Assembly (NCBI GenBank): GCA_003724285.1
Contig: RHFB01000039.1
Location: 1-36,570, forward strand
Length of the DNA: 36,570 nucleotides
Source: Nitrosopumilus sp. H13
GTDB lineage: Archaea; Thermoproteota; Nitrososphaeria; Nitrososphaerales; Nitrosopumilaceae
Direction: 5' to 3'
Part shown: positions 36,267 through 36,570 of the stretch, piece after piece
Numbering within the stretch: the first letter of the stretch is position 1
How the letters are laid out: every line of letters begins with the position of its first letter
Program-made: the position numbers and the translations under genes
The notes under the pieces: generated by a model
The model's input: the letters and a program-made list of their open reading frames with translations, nothing else
What the model was told of the DNA's origin: nothing
Databases searched by the model: none

Positions 36267-36484
36267 TCTGACATATCAGCATAAGAGTCTTTTGTGAACG
36301 GCATCTTTAAAATTTTTATAGTTGTTCTGCCATTTTGAAAAATTTACAACCGGCGTTGCGTTTTTCGCTGATAAATTTATGATTGAATACTGCTCTATGA
36401 TCTTTACACTTATGAACTTTTTTCACAGCCCTGATCCGGGATCCTGCAAGTTATAGTGTTATATAGAACTGATAAAGTGTAACC

Positions 36485-36570
36485 TTGTTGAATCGCACAA
36501 ACCAGAGCTCGGTGATCAAAGAAGCGATTAATTCTTATCTAGACAAGGGGATTACTGACAAGCAGGACAT
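36485..36570 (+). CDS. 5' end of an unidentified CDS running off the window
   Basis: TTG-start frame (M)LNRTNQSSVIKEAINSYLDKGITDKQD open to the end; TATA-like gttatatag ~25 nt upstream. Confidence 0.5.
   Translation, partial: MLNRTNQSSVIKEAINSYLDKGITDKQD

Noticed and set aside
36300-36480. AT-rich stretch as replication origin
   Set aside because: No clear ORB-type repeats and no orc1/cdc6 gene recognised next to it; divergent promoters explain the composition.

Overview
This window is a gene-dense archaeal (Nitrososphaerota/Thaumarchaeota) core-genome segment. The moderately high GC is consistent with a Cenarchaeum-like lineage, but that assignment is inference. There are no CRISPR arrays, rRNAs or recognisable intact transposases. 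Recognisable modules: an ABC exporter (FtsX-like permease, ATPase, CARDB-like protein); a CoA biosynthesis operon (pantoate kinase, phosphopantothenate synthetase, PanB, CoaBC); a proteasome beta subunit and aCPSF1 nuclease in one ORF; SepF; glycerol-1-phosphate dehydrogenase; NadM; RtcA; two tRNAs; BluB; an RpoL-TFS-PCNA block; aspartate kinase; CbiH/CobJ; TyrRS; an MtrA-like cobamide-binding protein; a PfkB kinase; and a cyclophilin. The best leads are: (1) the in-frame proteasome-beta/aCPSF1 ORF; (2) a short ORF coupled to coaBC with an in-frame TAG; (3) a ~560 bp unit bounded by ~35 bp imperfect inverted repeats that carries a tiny predicted secreted two-cysteine peptide and a decayed ORF; (4) a tandem pair of homologous ~50-aa proteins missing from the ORF track; (5) a D-loop intron in tRNA-Arg(CCU); (6) a tRNA-Val(GAC) with C33; (7) an MtrA-like protein keeping the expected cobalt-ligand His; (8) two conserved genes with no ATG/GTG/TTG start. 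All homology calls come from reading motifs, with no database search.
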